This document shows positions 61,854 to 64,000 of a stretch of 64,000 nucleotides of DNA, one piece after another. The position numbers and the translations under genes are program-made. Source of the stretch: Xanthobacter dioxanivorans (GTDB taxonomy: Bacteria > Pseudomonadota > Alphaproteobacteria > Rhizobiales > Xanthobacteraceae); assembly GCF_016807805.1 (NCBI RefSeq), contig NZ_CP063362.1, positions 3,824,501-3,888,500 on the forward strand, in the 5' to 3' direction. The notes beneath the pieces are model-generated. The model was not told where the DNA came from. It saw only the letters and a program-made list of their open reading frames with translations, and made no database searches. Within the stretch, counting starts at the first letter, position 1; each line of letters begins with the position of its first letter.

Positions 61854-63266
61854 GTGCGTTACGTTTCCACTCGGGGCGAAGCTCCCGTTCTGTCCTTTTC
61901 CGATGCGCTGCTCGCCGGGCTCGCGCGCGACGGCGGCCTCTATGTGCCGGAGGCTTGGCCGACCCTGTCGCCGGGCGAGATCGCGGCGTTTGCCGGCAAG
62001 CCCTATGCGGCGGTGGCGAAGGCCGTCATCTCCCCCTTCGTGGCCGACGCGCTGCCCGAGCGCGCCCTCGATCTGATGATCGCCGACGCCTATGCCGGCT
62101 TCCGGCATCCCGCCGTCACCCCTTTGGTGCAGATCGCGCCGAACCGCTTCATCCTCGAGCTGTTCCACGGCCCGACCCTGGCGTTCAAGGACGTGGCGAT
62201 GCAGCTGCTCGCCCGGCTGATGGACCATGTGCTCGCCACCCGCGGCTCCCGCGCCACCATCGTCGGCGCCACATCGGGCGATACCGGCAGCGCGGCGATC
62301 GAGGCGTTTCGCCATTCCGATGCGGTGGACGTCTTCATCCTCTACCCGCACAAGCGCGTGTCCGAGGTGCAGCGCCGGCAGATGACGACGGTGAACTCGC
62401 CGTCCGTCCACGCCATCGCCGTGGAAGGCACGTTCGACGACTGCCAGGGCCTGGTGAAGGCCATGTTCAACCACCACGCCTTCCGCGACCAGCTGGCGCT
62501 GGCGGGGGTCAATTCCATCAACTGGGCGCGCATCGTCGCCCAGGTGGTCTATTATTTCTACGCGGCGGTGGCGCTGGGCGCGCCGCACCGCGAGGTGTCC
62601 TTCGTGGTGCCCACCGGCAATTTCGGCGACATCCTCGCCGGCTGGGTGGCGAAGAAGATGGGCCTTCCCATCCGCGACCTCTCCATCGCCACCAACGTCA
62701 ACGACATCCTGGTGCGCACGCTGGATACCGGGCGCTACGAGGTGAAGGGGGTGCTCCCCTCGTCCTCCCCCTCCATGGACATCCAGGTCTCGTCCAATTT
62801 CGAGCGCCTGCTGTTCGACGCCCTCGACCGCGACAGCGGCGCGCTGCGCCAGCTCATGGCCTCGCTCGGGCAGTCCGGCGCCTTCACCGTTCCGCGCGCG
62901 GCTCAGGCCGCCATCGCGGCGGACTTCTCTGCCGCCCGCGCCGACGAGCCGGAGACGGCGGCGACCATCGAGAAGCTCTACCGGTCCATCGGCTACCTCG
63001 CCGATCCGCACACGGCGGTGGGGCTCGCCGTGGCCGAGAAGGTGGAGCACGCCGCCAAGGTGCCGCAGGTGGTGCTCTCCACCGCCCATCCGGCCAAGTT
63101 CCCCGACGCGGTGGAGGCGGCCACCGGGCATCGGCCGGGCCTGCCGCCGCACATGGCCGACCTGATGACCAAGCGTGAAAGCCTGACCGTGCTGCCAAAC
63201 GACCTTGCGGCAGTTGAGAATTTCATCCGCGCCCGCGCGCGCATCGCCTCGGGTGCCGCCGCATGA
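61854..63266 (+). CDS. thrC: Threonine synthase
   Basis: Converts O-phosphohomoserine to threonine with PLP. The 470-residue protein starts MRYVSTRGEAPVLSFSDALLAGLARDGGLYVPE. It has Lys112 in FHGPTLAFKDVAMQ, VGATSGDTGSAAIEAF (phosphate loop), HKRVSEVQRRQM and VPTGNFGDILAGW. The start is GTG with GAGG upstream; the frame is open for 55 more codons, but those are not family-like. Its stop overlaps the M16 peptidase start (ATGA), an arrangement common in Rhizobiales. Confidence 0.96.
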   Translation: MRYVSTRGEAPVLSFSDALLAGLARDGGLYVPEAWPTLSPGEIAAFAGKPYAAVAKAVISPFVADALPERALDLMIADAYAGFRHPAVTPLVQIAPNRFILELFHGPTLAFKDVAMQLLARLMDHVLATRGSRATIVGATSGDTGSAAIEAFRHSDAVDVFILYPHKRVSEVQRRQMTTVNSPSVHAIAVEGTFDDCQGLVKAMFNHHAFRDQLALAGVNSINWARIVAQVVYYFYAAVALGAPHREVSFVVPTGNFGDILAGWVAKKMGLPIRDLSIATNVNDILVRTLDTGRYEVKGVLPSSSPSMDIQVSSNFERLLFDALDRDSGALRQLMASLGQSGAFTVPRAAQAAIAADFSAARADEPETAATIEKLYRSIGYLADPHTAVGLAVAEKVEHAAKVPQVVLSTAHPAKFPDAVEAATGHRPGLPPHMADLMTKRESLTVLPNDLAAVENFIRARARIASGAAA

Positions 63267-64000
63267 GCGTGAAGCTGTCGACCCTGGACAACGGCATTAC
63301 CGTCATCACCGACGAGATGGGCCATCTCGGCACCGCCTCCCTCGGCATCTGGGTGGGCGCGGGGGCGCGGGACGAGGGGGAGAACGAGCACGGCATCTCC
63401 CACCTTCTGGAGCATATGGCCTTCAAGGGCACGCGCCGCCGCTCGGCGCGGCGCATCGCCGAGGAGATCGAGCAGGTGGGCGGCGACATCAACGCCGCCA
63501 CCTCGGTGGAGCAGACCACCTACAACGTGCGGGTGCTGGGCGAGGATGTCGGCCTCGGCCTCGACATCCTGTCCGACATCCTCACCGAGCCCGCCTTCGC
63601 CCCCGATGAGCTGGAGCGGGAAAAGAACGTGATCGTCCAGGAAATCGGCGCGGTCATGGACACGCCCGACGATCTCGTCTTCGACCTGTTCCAGGAGCAG
63701 GCGTTCCCCGGCCAGAGCGTGGGCCGCTCCATCCTCGGCACGCCGGAGACGGTGCGCGCCTTCAGCCGCGACCAGCTCGGCGCCTATCTCGGGCGCACCT
63801 ATCGCGGCCCGCGCATGGTGGTGGCGGCGGCCGGAGCGGTGGATCACGAGCGTGTGGTGGAGGAGGCGGCGGCGCGGCTGGCGGGCATCGCCTCGGCCAC
63901 CAAGCCGGATCTTCCCGCCGCCGCCTACGCCGGCGGCACGCGCCTCGTCGCCCGCGACCTTGAGCAGGTGCACGTGCTGCTCGGGCTCGAGGGCTGCTCC
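63263..64000 (+). CDS. M16 family zinc peptidase (partial, C-terminus off the right edge)
   Basis: A processing-peptidase-like metalloprotease of the pitrilysin family. The 246 visible codons stay open to the window end. The inverted zinc motif HLLEH lies at residues 47-51 (GISHLLEHMAFKGT), and the third ligand is in the conserved EREKNVIVQEIGAVMD region. LDNGITVITDEM and SILGTPETV are also family-like. The ATG overlaps the thrC stop by four bases, so the two are co-translated. Confidence 0.95.
   Translation, partial: MSVKLSTLDNGITVITDEMGHLGTASLGIWVGAGARDEGENEHGISHLLEHMAFKGTRRRSARRIAEEIEQVGGDINAATSVEQTTYNVRVLGEDVGLGLDILSDILTEPAFAPDELEREKNVIVQEIGAVMDTPDDLVFDLFQEQAFPGQSVGRSILGTPETVRAFSRDQLGAYLGRTYRGPRMVVAAAGAVDHERVVEEAAARLAGIASATKPDLPAAAYAGGTRLVARDLEQVHVLLGLEGCS

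Overview
The window is about 64 kb of GC-rich chromosome. It most likely comes from an alphaproteobacterium of the order Hyphomicrobiales (Rhizobiales), probably near the Xanthobacteraceae. Three things support this: the gene order str-S10-spc-alpha with no rpmJ; the linked block aminotransferase - hom - glpX - (MgtC/DUF4010) - recJ; and alphaproteobacterial marker genes (DUF4169 plus ribbon-helix-helix pair, ATP12-family chaperone, class I PHA synthase). The placement is an inference from protein sequence and gene order. No rRNA, tRNA, CRISPR array, insertion sequence or prophage was seen, so this is core chromosome rather than an island.

Layout. 1-2772 (minus strand): hflC (cut by the left edge), hflK, then a ribbon-helix-helix gene and a DUF4169 gene. 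3040-9583 (plus): fumC, a ParB-like protein, a lemA / TPM-domain operon of four genes, mdh and a small LprI-like secreted protein. 9647-14269: str operon rpsL-rpsG-fusA-tuf, with a clear promoter and a structured leader. 14339-24030: S10 and spc ribosomal genes rpsJ to rplO. 24357-29230: secY-adk, then rpsM-rpsK-rpoA-rplQ. 29495-35516: an HtrA/Deg protease, rarA, an alpha/beta hydrolase facing away from crcB, a RluA-family pseudouridine synthase and a secreted protein of unknown function. 35909-38492: two membrane subunits of a TRAP transporter. 38634-41339: zinc-ribbon protein, HAD phosphatase, ATP12 chaperone and TfoX-like protein, closely packed. 41526-46833: DEAD-box helicase, MFS transporter and parE. 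47079-51204: argC, GntP-family permease and an orphan ParA-like ATPase with a small partner. 51314-59464 (minus): DUF1275 protein, recJ, MgtC/DUF4010 protein, glpX, hom, an aminotransferase and a small lipoprotein. 59664-64000 (plus): phaC, thrC and an M16 peptidase cut by the right edge.

How the genes fit together. The centre is one large translation and transcription block (ribosomal proteins, EF-G, EF-Tu, RNA polymerase alpha, SecY, Adk) with promoters and hairpins at its internal boundaries. The flanks carry envelope and protein quality control (HflKC, HtrA, M16), DNA maintenance (RarA, RecJ, topoisomerase IV), central carbon metabolism (FumC, Mdh, GlpX, PhaC) and amino acid synthesis (ArgC, Hom, ThrC).

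Three well-conserved genes, parE, recJ and phaC, are each interrupted by one missing base inside a run of G or C. In each case adding one base restores a full-length, family-like protein. Because topoisomerase IV is essential, undercalled homopolymers in the assembly are the simplest explanation. I saw no strong evidence for a wholly new system. The best candidate for an under-described one is the orphan ParA-like ATPase with its small basic-tailed partner (49772-51204), which has its own promoter, a palindrome over the -10 box and a 14-bp tandem repeat just downstream.
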